Shown here: piece after piece, positions 8,670 through 17,827 of the stretch
How positions within the stretch are numbered: the first letter of the stretch is position 1
Layout of the letters: each line of letters opens with the position of its first letter
From: an uncultured bacterium
GTDB taxonomy: Bacteria; Muiribacteriota; Ozemobacteria; Ozemobacterales; Ozemobacteraceae
Direction of reading: 5' to 3'
Assembly (NCBI GenBank): GCA_937949615.1
Contig: CALEDQ010000027.1
Coordinates: 186,001 to 250,000, forward strand
Length of the DNA: 64,000 bases
Notes under the pieces: model-generated
Database searches by the model: none
Seen by the model: only the letters and a program-made list of their open reading frames with translations
What the model was told of the DNA's origin: nothing
Made by a program: the position numbers and the translations under genes

Positions 8670-9149
8670 ATGAATCAGGATATTGATAATAAACTGATTT
8701 CGTGCCGGGTTTGCGGCATTATCATGGTTAAACTTGCGAGAGATGTCTGTCCTAAGTGCTTTCGTGAGGAAGAGGAACTGTTTCAGAAGGTCAAGAACTT
8801 TCTTAGAACCAATCCTGGTGCATCTGTCGTTCAGGTCGCCGAGCATGCCGGATGCAGTGAAGAGCAGGTGCAGGCCTTCATCAATTCGGGAAGACTTGAG
8901 CGGGTTGGTCTGAGAAAGGTGGCTCATCCCTGTCAGCTTTGCCAGAAGATAATTTACGAAGGGGTAATGTGCCCAGATTGTAAAAAGGATCTGAAAGATC
9001 AGGTTAATAATCTTAAAGAGCCAAGGCCGGAACCTAAGGATTCGAAGCCTATGGGGCGGTCGGCTCCTGACAAGCCTGCGAGCAAAGAAGTCTTCGATAA
9101 GAAAAAAGAAGATTCTGACGGTGGACATGTTGGAAAGAGAAAAAACTGA
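8670..9149 (+). CDS. YvyF-like zinc-ribbon/helix-turn-helix protein
   Basis: The 159-residue protein starts with a two-CxxC zinc ribbon (CRVCG at 12-16, CPKC about 17 residues later). A helical segment follows (VVQVAEHAGCSEEQVQAFINSGRLE) that looks like a MerR-type helix-turn-helix. A second CxxC pair (CQLC, CPDC) comes next, and the tail is charged and disordered. This order resembles the flagellar-region protein YvyF/TIGR03826 of Firmicutes, whose role is poorly known. No flagellar gene is in the window, so the function is open; a small DNA-binding regulator is the other reading. There is a free-standing promoter upstream and about 165 nt before the next gene. Confidence 0.65.
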   Translation: MNQDIDNKLISCRVCGIIMVKLARDVCPKCFREEEELFQKVKNFLRTNPGASVVQVAEHAGCSEEQVQAFINSGRLERVGLRKVAHPCQLCQKIIYEGVMCPDCKKDLKDQVNNLKEPRPEPKDSKPMGRSAPDKPASKEVFDKKKEDSDGGHVGKRKN

Positions 9150-9169
9150 TATTGCTGCGATGGCAAGTA

Positions 9170-9198
9170 TTGCATTGCCCCTGACACTGTGCTAGACT
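9170..9198 (+). promoter_or_regulatory. Possible promoter ahead of the coiled-coil/aaRS unit
   Basis: TTGCAT (9170-9175), a 17-nt spacer ending in TGC, then TAGACT (9193-9198). Both hexamers are weak, but the TGn extension and the spacing are right. It leaves a leader of about 110 nt with no obvious terminator or T-box. Confidence 0.3.
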
Positions 9199-9315
9199 TT
9201 CGTGGTTTAGAAACTCTTTGCCGAAACACGGGGCTGAGACATGCATTCCGGCGCCGGAGCTGGCTTTAACGAAGTATATTGTATTGTTAATCTGTATTGA
9301 TTTTAGGGAGACCGT

Positions 9316-11397
9316 ATGAATCCAGAAGCCAACGGAGAAATCAGTAACGAATTCTTCAAGAAATTGAATCAGCAGATTGTCCAGAAAGACAATCTGATCA
9401 AGTTGCTGCAGCTCCAGATCCGAAATCTTAAAACTCAGATCGAGGCCGGAGGTACCGGCTCGGAAGAGCTTGTACAGCTTAAAAAGGCTCTTGAAGATAA
9501 ATCCACGGAATCAGAACGGCTTCTGGCTGAGCTTGACGCTCAGAAAAATCAGTTCAGTGAGCTTGAGCTGGCAAAGGATGAGCAGATCAGAGCTCTCAGT
9601 GAGATGCTTGAACAGCATCAGGTTTCTGGCAGCACTGTCGCTGAAGTCGTCGAAGACCCGCGTGTTGCCGAGCTTGAACAGATAGTTTCTTCGCTTCGTG
9701 AAGAACTTGAAAAAGCGAATCAGGCTGTCGGAGAGCTGCAGTCACAGCTCGTTACATCGGCAGAGGGCTCGCAACAGGCCGGCGATCTGCAGATGGCTCT
9801 TGACGCCTCTCAAGCCGAGGTTGCTCAATTGAGTGCCGCTGTTGAAGAGATTAAGGCTCAGCTGATGGCTCGTGAAGCCGAGCTTGCCAATGCTGTTGCT
9901 GCGGCTGGTGATGCATCGGCGCAGACTGCGGCCGTTGAAGAATTCAAAGCCGAAATAGCAGCCAGAGACAATCGCATTCTTGAGCTTGAGCAGGATGTAA
10001 ACAGTCTGAAGAACATAATTGCTGAAAAAGATGAGGCTGCCGGCCCCGGCGCCGGTTCTTCTGAAGAGCTTGTTAAAGCTATGGCCGAAATCGAGAGCCT
10101 GCAGTCTCAGATTGCCTCTCTCAAGGCAAACCCGGTGCTTCCGCCATCGGTTTCAGATGAACTAGAAAAACTTCGCCAGGAAGTTTCGGCAATGGATGAA
10201 CTCAAAGCTGAGCTTGCCAAGTTTCATGCTGAATCAGATGATTTCGCCGAAGCTGCCATGAAGGTTACCGCTCTTGAAGCAGAGCGTGAACAGCTTGCCA
10301 ATGAAATCGAAAGATTGAAAGCCGGTTCGGCTGATTCTGACCAGGTCGATGCAATGAAGCTGGAAATTGCCAGACTGAGCGAAACGTTGCAGGGTCGCGA
10401 AGATGAACTGGCAAGATTGCGCGTTTCCCTTGAGGCGCGGCAGGATGAAAGCATGAACGATCCGGCCGTGCGTGAAGAGGTCGAACAGCTCACCAGGCAG
10501 GTTGCCGATCAGCTGCTTGCCATTCAGAATTTTGAAGGCATGATCAGCCGCACCCGCGATCAGCTCAAGCAGAAGGATACCGAGATCGAACTTCTCAAAG
10601 CCAGAACCGGTGTTACCGCTCCGGCCGGCGTCATCCCGGTTACCGGTGAAAATGAGATTATTACCAGCTTTATCGATTTCTTCGACGGTCTCGATTCGCT
10701 GTTGATCAAAAACCCGCTGCCCGAACTGCAGACTCTGCATCAGAAGCTTCTCGATCGCCTCATTATTCCCAATCAGATCACCTATATGCAGGTCATCTCA
10801 GAAGAATACGATCCCGAAAAACACAGCGCCACCGACTATTTCAGATCGTCGAAATTTCCTGAGCGCTGCATCGTTTTCGAGGTCGAAAAGGGTTATCGCA
10901 AAGGCGATTCAGTTATCAAAAAGTCGAAAGTATGGGTTGTGCAGAACCTTTTCAGCTGTCTTGCCTGTGGTGCTACACAGAGCAATCCCGACAGCCGCTT
11001 CTGCCACCTCTGTGGTGCCAAGATCGTTGCTCCCAACGGACTGCCGGTTGACAGCCTGCCTGAATTCGAACCTTCGCCGATTACCTATCAGAGGTTTGCC
11101 GAAAGAATGCTCGAACTTAACGATCAGGAAAAGGCTCGCGAATACATTCTCGCCGGTCTTGAGCTCGATTCGAACTTCGTGCCTCTCATGGTAAGACTTG
11201 CCGACATTTATACCGCCGAATCGAAATTTGAAGATGCCATGGATCTTCTCAAAAAGGCTTACAGCCTTAAGGCTGACCCGAAGACCAGCGAGAAGATTCA
11301 GTCGCTCGAAACCAAGCTCAGCATTTTCAAACAGGCCAAAAACCTCAAGCTTTCACCCGAAGAATTCGAAAAGCTGCTGCACCTCATTCAAAAGTAA
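9316..11397 (+). CDS. Coiled-coil protein with zinc ribbon and C-terminal TPRs
   Basis: Of 693 residues, about 1-430 form nearly unbroken coiled coil (heptads rich in Glu, Leu, Gln and Ala). A folded region follows from about 445 to 545. A four-Cys zinc ribbon (CLACG ... FCHLCGAK) lies near 548-572 and two TPR-like repeats at about 595-670. There is no signal peptide or membrane segment, so it is cytoplasmic. No enzyme motif is seen. The architecture suggests a scaffold that binds partners through the TPR end. It has a good ribosome binding site (AGGGAGACCGT) and ends 24 nt before valS, so it shares a message with the synthetase genes. I do not recognise a family. Confidence 0.8.
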   Translation: MNPEANGEISNEFFKKLNQQIVQKDNLIKLLQLQIRNLKTQIEAGGTGSEELVQLKKALEDKSTESERLLAELDAQKNQFSELELAKDEQIRALSEMLEQHQVSGSTVAEVVEDPRVAELEQIVSSLREELEKANQAVGELQSQLVTSAEGSQQAGDLQMALDASQAEVAQLSAAVEEIKAQLMAREAELANAVAAAGDASAQTAAVEEFKAEIAARDNRILELEQDVNSLKNIIAEKDEAAGPGAGSSEELVKAMAEIESLQSQIASLKANPVLPPSVSDELEKLRQEVSAMDELKAELAKFHAESDDFAEAAMKVTALEAEREQLANEIERLKAGSADSDQVDAMKLEIARLSETLQGREDELARLRVSLEARQDESMNDPAVREEVEQLTRQVADQLLAIQNFEGMISRTRDQLKQKDTEIELLKARTGVTAPAGVIPVTGENEIITSFIDFFDGLDSLLIKNPLPELQTLHQKLLDRLIIPNQITYMQVISEEYDPEKHSATDYFRSSKFPERCIVFEVEKGYRKGDSVIKKSKVWVVQNLFSCLACGATQSNPDSRFCHLCGAKIVAPNGLPVDSLPEFEPSPITYQRFAERMLELNDQEKAREYILAGLELDSNFVPLMVRLADIYTAESKFEDAMDLLKKAYSLKADPKTSEKIQSLETKLSIFKQAKNLKLSPEEFEKLLHLIQK

Positions 11398-11421
11398 TCA
11401 TTCAACGCCAAAGGTTAATCT

Positions 11422-14091
11422 ATGTCACAGACTAATGCCTCAGAACTTCTGCCAAAGGCATACGAACCTGCAGAAGTCGAAAACTCCATCTACAGCAAGT
11501 GGGAAAGCGCCAAGTGCTTTCATGGCAGCGAAACATCCGACAAGCCAAAATATTCGATCGTAATTCCGCCACCTAATGTTACCGGCATGCTGACCATGGG
11601 TCACGTTCTCAACAATACGCTTCAGGATATCCTGATCCGTTTTCAGAGAATGCAGGGCCGCGAGGCCATGTGGCTGCCCGGCACCGATCACGCCGGCATT
11701 GCAACGCAGAACGTTGTAGAAAAGGCTCTGGCAAAAGAAAAGACTTCCCGTCACGATCTTGGTCGCGAAAAATTTCTTGAGCGCGTCTGGAGCTGGAAGG
11801 AAAAATACGGCGGCATCATTCTCAGCCAGTTGAAAAAACTCGGTTGTTCCTGTGACTGGGAACGCGAGCGCTTCACCATGGATGAAGGCCTCAGCGAAGC
11901 TGTCAAGATGTCATTTGTCAAACTTTATCAGGATGGCCTCATCTACAAGGGCAAATACATCATCAACTGGTGCCCGAGATGTCGCACCGCTCTCTCTGAC
12001 GAAGAAAAGATTCCAGAAGATACCAACGGTTCTCTCTGGTATATGCGCTACCCGCGCAAAGACGGCAAAGGTCATGTTATTGTCGCCACTACCCGCCCCG
12101 AAACGATGCTGGGCGATACCGCTGTGGCAGTAAATCCGCAGGATGAACGCTATGCCGACCTGATCGGGCAGAAACTGATTCTGCCGTTTATCGGCCGCGA
12201 AATCCCTGTAATTGCCGACGGTTACGTCGACAAAGCCTTTGGTACCGGTGCCGTAAAAATCACTCCCGCCCACGATCCGAACGATTTCGAAATGGGTCGG
12301 CGCCATAATCTCGAGCAGGTCATCGTCATGGATGAAGCCGGTGTCATGAACGATCTTGCCGGCAAATTCGCCGGTCTTGACCGTTTTGAAGCCCGCAAGG
12401 CCATCGTTGCCGAGCTCGAAGAGCAGGGCCTGCTCGAAAAAATCGAAGACCATCAGCTCGCGGTCGGTCATTGTGAACGCTGCAAAACCATTATCGAGCC
12501 CTACCTGTCTGACCAGTGGTTCGTTAAAATGAAACCTCTGGCTGAAAAGGCTATTGAAGCTGTAAAGAACGGCACCCTGCGTTTCACTCCGAACCGCTGG
12601 GTCGGTGTTTACCTGCACTGGATGGAAAACATCCGTGACTGGTGCATCAGCCGCCAGCTCTGGTGGGGTCACAGAATTCCTGCCTATACCTGCGGTGCCT
12701 GCCGGCACGTAATGGTTGCTGCCGATATGCCTGATAAATGCGGCAAATGCGGTGCAACTCAGGGTATCACTCAGGATGAAGACGTTCTCGATACCTGGTT
12801 CTCTTCATGGCTCTGGCCCTTTTCGACGATGGGCTGGCCTGAAACCAGCGAAACTCTTCGCCGTTTCTACCCGACCGACACTCTGGTAACCGGTCCCGAT
12901 ATCATCTTTTTCTGGGTCGCGAGAATGGTCATGGCCGGCTATTATTTCCTCGGCGAATGTCCGTTCCATGATGTTTACTTTACCAGCATCGTCAGAGATA
13001 TGAAGGGCCGCAAGATGAGCAAGTCACTTGGCAATTCGCCAGACCCGCTCGAAATCATCGCCAAATACGGCGCTGATGCCCTTCGCTATACGGTAATTTC
13101 CCTTGCTCCGGTCGGGCAGGATATCCGCTTTGCGGAAAACAAGGTCGAAATCGGGCGCAACTTTGCCAACAAGCTCTGGAACGCTTCACGTTTCGTGCTG
13201 ATGAATCTAGAAGGTGCCAGCTGCACGATCGATGCCGCACTGCCGGCTTCTGAAAAGCTCGGACAGATCGACCGCTGGATCATCTCGCGCCTGAACTACA
13301 CTGTTGAGCAGGTTCACAGCAATCTTGCCGAAGGCAACTTCAGGTTCAACGATGCTCTGAAATGCGTCTATGAATTTATCTGGAACGACTTCTGCGACTG
13401 GTATATCGAAATGAGCAAATCGGTGCTGTTCGGCAAAGACGCCGAGCGCAAGGCCGTGGTTCAGCAGGTTCTGCTCAGCTGCCTCGACGGGGCTCTGAGA
13501 ATTCTGCACCCGTTCATGCCGTTCGTAACTGAAGAAATATGGCAGAAGCTGCCAGGGAGCAAAGGTTTCCTGATGCAGAGCCATTTCCCGGTCAGTGATA
13601 CGGCCCGTATCGATTCACAGCTCGAACAGGAGATCTCTGAACTGATGGAAGCCATTCGCGTTATCAGAAATCTCAGAGCCTCAGCCAATGTTTCGCCAGC
13701 GAAAAAGGTAACGGTAAGAGTCGTCAGAAATGCCGCTCTCAGCCAGGCTTTCAATAACCATCAGGCAATGATCTGTTCGCTTGCCGGTGTCGAGAATTTT
13801 TCGATTGTCGACAGCAAGCCTGCCGGTCACCTCGTCGGTCTGATGGGCACCACCGAAGTCTGCCTCGATCTGGCTGGCGTCATCGACGTTCAGGCCGAGC
13901 TGAGCCGTGTTGAAAACGAGCTGGGCAAGGTCGAAAAGGAAATGGCAAAAATTTCTGTCAAGCTTGAGAATGCCGATTTTGTCAGCAAGGCTCCGGCCGA
14001 AGTCGTCGACAAGATTCGCGACAGCATCGAAGCTTACCAGCAGCAGATAGTCAAGCTGCAGCAGTATCAGAAAGATCTCAGGAGCATCTGA
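11422..14091 (+). CDS. valS: Valyl-tRNA synthetase
   Basis: This class I synthetase (889 residues) charges tRNA-Val. The HIGH motif appears as TMGH (58-61) inside PPPNVTGMLTMGHVLN, and the KMSKS loop is KMSKSLGN near residue 531. Between them lies the CP1 editing domain (TTRPETMLGDTAVAV and HDPNDFEMGRRH), which hydrolyses mischarged Thr-tRNA. Next come the anticodon-binding helical domain and a C-terminal coiled coil (about 820-889), a ValRS hallmark. CGACRH ... CGKCG near 430-450 is an extra Cys4 cluster that probably binds zinc. tyrS follows after 1 nt. No T-box leader was recognised upstream. Confidence 0.97.
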   Translation: MSQTNASELLPKAYEPAEVENSIYSKWESAKCFHGSETSDKPKYSIVIPPPNVTGMLTMGHVLNNTLQDILIRFQRMQGREAMWLPGTDHAGIATQNVVEKALAKEKTSRHDLGREKFLERVWSWKEKYGGIILSQLKKLGCSCDWERERFTMDEGLSEAVKMSFVKLYQDGLIYKGKYIINWCPRCRTALSDEEKIPEDTNGSLWYMRYPRKDGKGHVIVATTRPETMLGDTAVAVNPQDERYADLIGQKLILPFIGREIPVIADGYVDKAFGTGAVKITPAHDPNDFEMGRRHNLEQVIVMDEAGVMNDLAGKFAGLDRFEARKAIVAELEEQGLLEKIEDHQLAVGHCERCKTIIEPYLSDQWFVKMKPLAEKAIEAVKNGTLRFTPNRWVGVYLHWMENIRDWCISRQLWWGHRIPAYTCGACRHVMVAADMPDKCGKCGATQGITQDEDVLDTWFSSWLWPFSTMGWPETSETLRRFYPTDTLVTGPDIIFFWVARMVMAGYYFLGECPFHDVYFTSIVRDMKGRKMSKSLGNSPDPLEIIAKYGADALRYTVISLAPVGQDIRFAENKVEIGRNFANKLWNASRFVLMNLEGASCTIDAALPASEKLGQIDRWIISRLNYTVEQVHSNLAEGNFRFNDALKCVYEFIWNDFCDWYIEMSKSVLFGKDAERKAVVQQVLLSCLDGALRILHPFMPFVTEEIWQKLPGSKGFLMQSHFPVSDTARIDSQLEQEISELMEAIRVIRNLRASANVSPAKKVTVRVVRNAALSQAFNNHQAMICSLAGVENFSIVDSKPAGHLVGLMGTTEVCLDLAGVIDVQAELSRVENELGKVEKEMAKISVKLENADFVSKAPAEVVDKIRDSIEAYQQQIVKLQQYQKDLRSI

Positions 14092-14092
14092 A

Positions 14093-15319
14093 GTGAAATT
14101 TAAAGCGACACCGGCAGAACAGCTCGAAATAGTGGCAACCGGCACCGCCGACATTGTTTCGAGAGAAGAGCTGCTGAAAAAGTTCGAAAAATCATACGAA
14201 ACCGGCAAACCTCTGATAATCAAGCTGGGGGCAGATCCTTCCGCGCCCGACATTCATCTCGGCCATACGGTAGTTCTGCAGAAAATGCGCCAGTTTCAGG
14301 CGCTCGGCCATGAAGTCGTTTTTCTTATCGGCGATTTCACCGCCAGAATCGGTGACCCGACCGGCAAAAAAAAGACCCGCCCGGCCCTCACTGAAGACGA
14401 AGTCAGGGCCAACGCCGAAACCTATAAGCAGCAGATTGGCAAAATTCTCGATATCGAAAAAGCGAGAGTTGTTTTCAATTCTGAGTGGCTGGCAAACATG
14501 ACCTTTGCCGATGTACTCAAGCTTTCGTCGCAATACACTGTGGCCAGAATGCTTGAACGTGATGATTTCGCCAAACGTTTCAAGAACCAGGTGCCGATCA
14601 GCGTTGTTGAATTCATGTACCCGCTGATGCAGGGTTATGATTCTGTCGCTCTGCATGCCGACGTCGAGCTTGGCGGTCTTGACCAGACATTCAATCTGCT
14701 GGTTGGCCGTGAATTGCAGCGTTCCTACGGCCAGGCGCCGCAGGTAACTCTTACCATGCCGATTCTTGAAGGTCTCGACGGTCAGGAAAAGATGTCGAAG
14801 AGCCTGGGTAACTATGTCGGAATCAATGAAGCTCCCGGCCAGATCTATGGCAAGCTGCTTTCGATTCCAGACGAGCTGATGATAAAATATTACGAATTGC
14901 TGACCGATCTGGCAATCGCTGACCTCAAAGCGGTTCGCGAACAGATTGTCTCTGAACCCAAGGCAGTCAAGATGCGCCTGGCACGCCAGATCACCGCTCA
15001 GTATCACGGGGCCGAAGCCGCCGCCGCCGCCGAAGCCGAGTTTGAAAAAATGTTCGGCAAGTCTGGTGACGGGCTGCCTGATAATATCGAAGAAGTTTCA
15101 ATTGCCGCCCCGGCTGATGGTTTGCCGCTGATGAAGATTCTCACGGTTACCGGTATGGCAGAAAGCGGCGGCGAAGCCCGCCGTCTGCTGCAGCAGGGTG
15201 GGGTTAAGATCGACCAGGTTAAAGAAACCGATGGTCAGAAAATGTTCAAGCCGGGTGCAGAATTTATAGCGCAGGCCGGCAAGCGAAAATTCCTGAAAAT
15301 CAGTGTGAAGCCCGAGTAA
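14093..15319 (+). CDS. tyrS: Tyrosyl-tRNA synthetase (KMSKS type)
   Basis: The 408-residue class I enzyme has HLGH at residues 55-58 and KMSKSLGN near 233. The last 70 residues form an S4 RNA-binding domain (LMKILTVTGMAESGGEARRLL). The KMSKS loop, instead of KFGKS, places it with the TyrZ-like branch. The start is a GTG at 14093, one base after the valS stop, with GGAG 8 nt upstream. No upstream ATG fits the family N-terminus. It is the middle gene of a valS-tyrS-thrS row. Confidence 0.96.
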   Translation: MKFKATPAEQLEIVATGTADIVSREELLKKFEKSYETGKPLIIKLGADPSAPDIHLGHTVVLQKMRQFQALGHEVVFLIGDFTARIGDPTGKKKTRPALTEDEVRANAETYKQQIGKILDIEKARVVFNSEWLANMTFADVLKLSSQYTVARMLERDDFAKRFKNQVPISVVEFMYPLMQGYDSVALHADVELGGLDQTFNLLVGRELQRSYGQAPQVTLTMPILEGLDGQEKMSKSLGNYVGINEAPGQIYGKLLSIPDELMIKYYELLTDLAIADLKAVREQIVSEPKAVKMRLARQITAQYHGAEAAAAAEAEFEKMFGKSGDGLPDNIEEVSIAAPADGLPLMKILTVTGMAESGGEARRLLQQGGVKIDQVKETDGQKMFKPGAEFIAQAGKRKFLKISVKPE

Positions 15320-15344
15320 ACGGGCATAATTATAAGGAGACAAT

Positions 15345-17261
15345 ATGTCACAGATTCAGCTTAAGCTTCCAGATGGAAAAATTATTGAGCTGGAGTCAGG
15401 AGCCACGATTTTTGACGCCGCAGCCAAAATTGGTCCTGGCCTGGCGAAAGCCGCCCTGGCCGGAAAAATAAATGGAAATCTCCTTGATCTGCGCACGCCA
15501 TTGACCGAGTCAGCCGACTTCGAGATCGTTACCGCCAAATCACCAGAAGCCACAGAAGTGTGCCGTCACTCGATGGCTCACATCATGGCAGAGGCTGTAT
15601 TGAAGCTGTTTCCCGAAGCTCAGTTCGGGATCGGGCCGGCTATTGAAAACGGCTTTTACTACGACTTTCTGCTGCCACGCGCACTTACTACCGAAGATCT
15701 CGCCAGCGTCGAAAAAGAAATGGAAGAGATCATCAAGGCGAAGTCGCCATTTGTTCGCAAGGTTGTGAGCCGCGAAGAAGCTCTCGACATGTTCAAAAAA
15801 ATGAACCAGACCTTCAAGCTGGAACTCATTGAAGAGCTTGGTGACCAGACGATTTCGGTGTTTTCGCAGGGTAAGTTCGTCGATCTCTGCCGTGGCCCGC
15901 ACGTTCAGGATTCAGGCGCGATAAAGAATTTCAAGCTGCTCAGCGTTGCCGGTGCCTACTGGCGCGGTGATGAAAAGCGGCCGATGCTGCAGCGCATTTA
16001 TGGCACCGCCTTCATGACCAAAGAAGAACTCAAAGAGTATCTCGATCGTCTTGAAGAAGCCAAAAAGCGCGATCACCGCAAGCTTGGCAAAGAGCTCGAT
16101 CTTTTCACCACCCACGAAGAAGTTGGCCCGGGTCTTGTGTTCTGGCACCCCAAAGGTGCAAGAATCAGGCATGAAATCGAAAGCTTCTGGAAAGATCAGC
16201 ATTACCGCAACGGCTACGAATTGATGTACACGCCGCACATCGGCCAGAGCTGGCTCTGGGAAACCAGCGGGCATCTGCAGAACTACAAGGATGCCATGTA
16301 TAACCCGATGGAAATCGATGGCAAGGATTACTACATCAAGCCGATGAACTGCCCGTTCCACATTATGACCTATAAATCGCAGGTGCGTTCGTATCGCGAT
16401 CTGCCGCTGCGCTGGGCCGAACTCGGCACAGTTTACCGCTATGAGAAGAGCGGCGTTCTGCATGGCCTGCTGCGTGTCAGAGGCTTCACTCAGGATGACG
16501 CGCACATTTTCTGCACCCCTGAGCAGATCCAGGATGAGATTCGTGAGATTCTTCGCTTCAGTCTGAGACTGTGGCGGGCATTTGGTTTCAAGGATATCAA
16601 GGCGTATCTGGCAACCAGGCCCGAAAAAGCCGTTGGCCACGAAGACGCCCGCTGGGAACAGGCTACCGAGTCTCTGCGTCAGGCCATTGTTGCCGAAAAC
16701 CTTGACTGGGAAGTCGATGAGGGCGGCGGAGCTTTTTACGGCCCGAAGATCGACCTTAAAATCAGAGATGCAATCGGCCGTGAATGGCAGATGACCACCG
16801 TTCAGTTTGACTGGAACCTGCCGGAACGCTTTGATATGACCTATATAGGCCCCGATGGCAATCGCCACCGCCCATATATGGTTCATCGCGCTCTGCTGGG
16901 CTCGATTGAACGTTTCTTTGGCGTTCTGGTTGAACACTACAGCGGCGCCATGCCGTTGTGGCTGGCTCCGGTTCAAGCTGTGGTCATCCCGGTTAATGAT
17001 CAGCAGTCTGAATACGCAAAGAAGGTTGTGGCTGCTCTGAAGCAGAATCTTGTCAGGTGTGAACTCGATGACAGTAATGATAAAATGGGCTATCGCATTC
17101 GCCAGGCCCAGCTGCAGAAGATTCCGTTCATGATCATTCTTGGCGAACAGGAAGCCAGTGCCGGCACGATTACCGTGCGTCTGCGCAATGGTGAAAATCT
17201 TACCGGTATTCAACTCTCTGATTTCATCAAGGAGCAGGAATGGAAAAAGGAATCAATCTGA
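15345..17261 (+). CDS. thrS: Threonyl-tRNA synthetase
   Basis: This class II synthetase (638 residues) charges tRNA-Thr. Its domains in order are TGS (about 1-62), the editing/SAD domain with HSMAHIMAEA (HxxxH) near residue 73, and the catalytic core. The core shows motif 2 (TVYRYEKSGVLHGLLRVRGF) and zinc-ligand candidates NCPFH, followed by motif 3 (GALLGSIERF-type: HRALLGSIERFFGVL). The anticodon-binding domain closes the protein (about 540-638). A strong AAGGAG precedes the ATG. The next gene begins 22 nt before the thrS stop, so its translation is coupled. A 433-codon antisense frame across this gene is only a shadow. Confidence 0.97.
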   Translation: MSQIQLKLPDGKIIELESGATIFDAAAKIGPGLAKAALAGKINGNLLDLRTPLTESADFEIVTAKSPEATEVCRHSMAHIMAEAVLKLFPEAQFGIGPAIENGFYYDFLLPRALTTEDLASVEKEMEEIIKAKSPFVRKVVSREEALDMFKKMNQTFKLELIEELGDQTISVFSQGKFVDLCRGPHVQDSGAIKNFKLLSVAGAYWRGDEKRPMLQRIYGTAFMTKEELKEYLDRLEEAKKRDHRKLGKELDLFTTHEEVGPGLVFWHPKGARIRHEIESFWKDQHYRNGYELMYTPHIGQSWLWETSGHLQNYKDAMYNPMEIDGKDYYIKPMNCPFHIMTYKSQVRSYRDLPLRWAELGTVYRYEKSGVLHGLLRVRGFTQDDAHIFCTPEQIQDEIREILRFSLRLWRAFGFKDIKAYLATRPEKAVGHEDARWEQATESLRQAIVAENLDWEVDEGGGAFYGPKIDLKIRDAIGREWQMTTVQFDWNLPERFDMTYIGPDGNRHRPYMVHRALLGSIERFFGVLVEHYSGAMPLWLAPVQAVVIPVNDQQSEYAKKVVAALKQNLVRCELDDSNDKMGYRIRQAQLQKIPFMIILGEQEASAGTITVRLRNGENLTGIQLSDFIKEQEWKKESI

Positions 17262-17593
17262 CGCTTCGTGATGTGGGTGATCTGATTTTCAGAATAACCC
17301 AGCGTTACCTTTTCAGGAAAAACGAAGACGTCGGCATGGATGTGACGCTGCAGACCGGGTCTATTCAGGAAACCATGATTCTGAGGCTTCCGGACGAGAC
17401 CCGGCTGCTCGTCAAAATTTTTCCGCACAAGAATTTTTCGCACGAACTGGTTTATCGTATAGAGGTTTACAAAACGCGCGAGGGCGACATGCGTGGCAAC
17501 AAGATCGCTTTTCTTGAAGCCTCTCAGCATGATTCGGCGGTTGATGAAATTCATCGTTTCGTTCAGAGTTTTCTCTCGCAGCTTGGGTTTTAA
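17240..17593 (+). CDS. Small hypothetical protein coupled to thrS
   Basis: This is a soluble alpha/beta-looking protein of 117 residues without Cys, signal peptide or membrane segment. It starts inside thrS at an ATG with GGAGCAGGA just upstream. The sequence alternates strands (MDVTLQTGSIQETMILRL, RLLVKIFPH) and ends in an amphipathic helix. I recognise no family. The overlap implies its level follows ThrRS, but a functional link is only inference. Confidence 0.65.
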   Translation: MEKGINLTLRDVGDLIFRITQRYLFRKNEDVGMDVTLQTGSIQETMILRLPDETRLLVKIFPHKNFSHELVYRIEVYKTREGDMRGNKIAFLEASQHDSAVDEIHRFVQSFLSQLGF

Positions 17594-17616
17594 TTCTTTT
17601 TTACAGGGAGGCAGAA

Positions 17617-17796
17617 ATGCAGGCAGTTGTTGATTCTTGCAATGGTGATTATTTCCGCTGTTTACTCGAAAATGGTGACGTGATCAATGTTCACAAAACC
17701 TGTTTTTCGACTTCGATCGAGATTGGCGACGTTGTTACCGTTTCATTTCAGCGTGATGAAGCTGCCAGTAAAAAACAGAAGGAGCTCATGAAGTAA
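17617..17796 (+). CDS. DUF3006-like small protein (59 aa)
   Basis: Too short for usual ORF lists, but it has a good ribosome binding site (CAGGGAGGCAGAA) ahead of ATG 17617 and ends in TAA at 17796. The sequence MQAVVDSCNGDYFRCLLENG, then DVINVH and EIGDVVTVSF, follows the DUF3006 pattern: a small beta barrel with a D(R)FEGxxAxLE start and an xGDVxxV end. It sits between the thrS-coupled gene and a TPR membrane protein, in the same direction. Family members have no known function. Confidence 0.7.
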   Translation: MQAVVDSCNGDYFRCLLENGDVINVHKTCFSTSIEIGDVVTVSFQRDEAASKKQKELMK

Positions 17797-17827
17797 CTTC
17801 GCCGCCAGCAGACATTCTGGAGGTATT

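Noticed and set aside
15912..17213. 433-codon frame on the minus strand
   Set aside because: It lies wholly antisense to thrS, whose motifs are intact, and its composition is that of a reverse-strand shadow.
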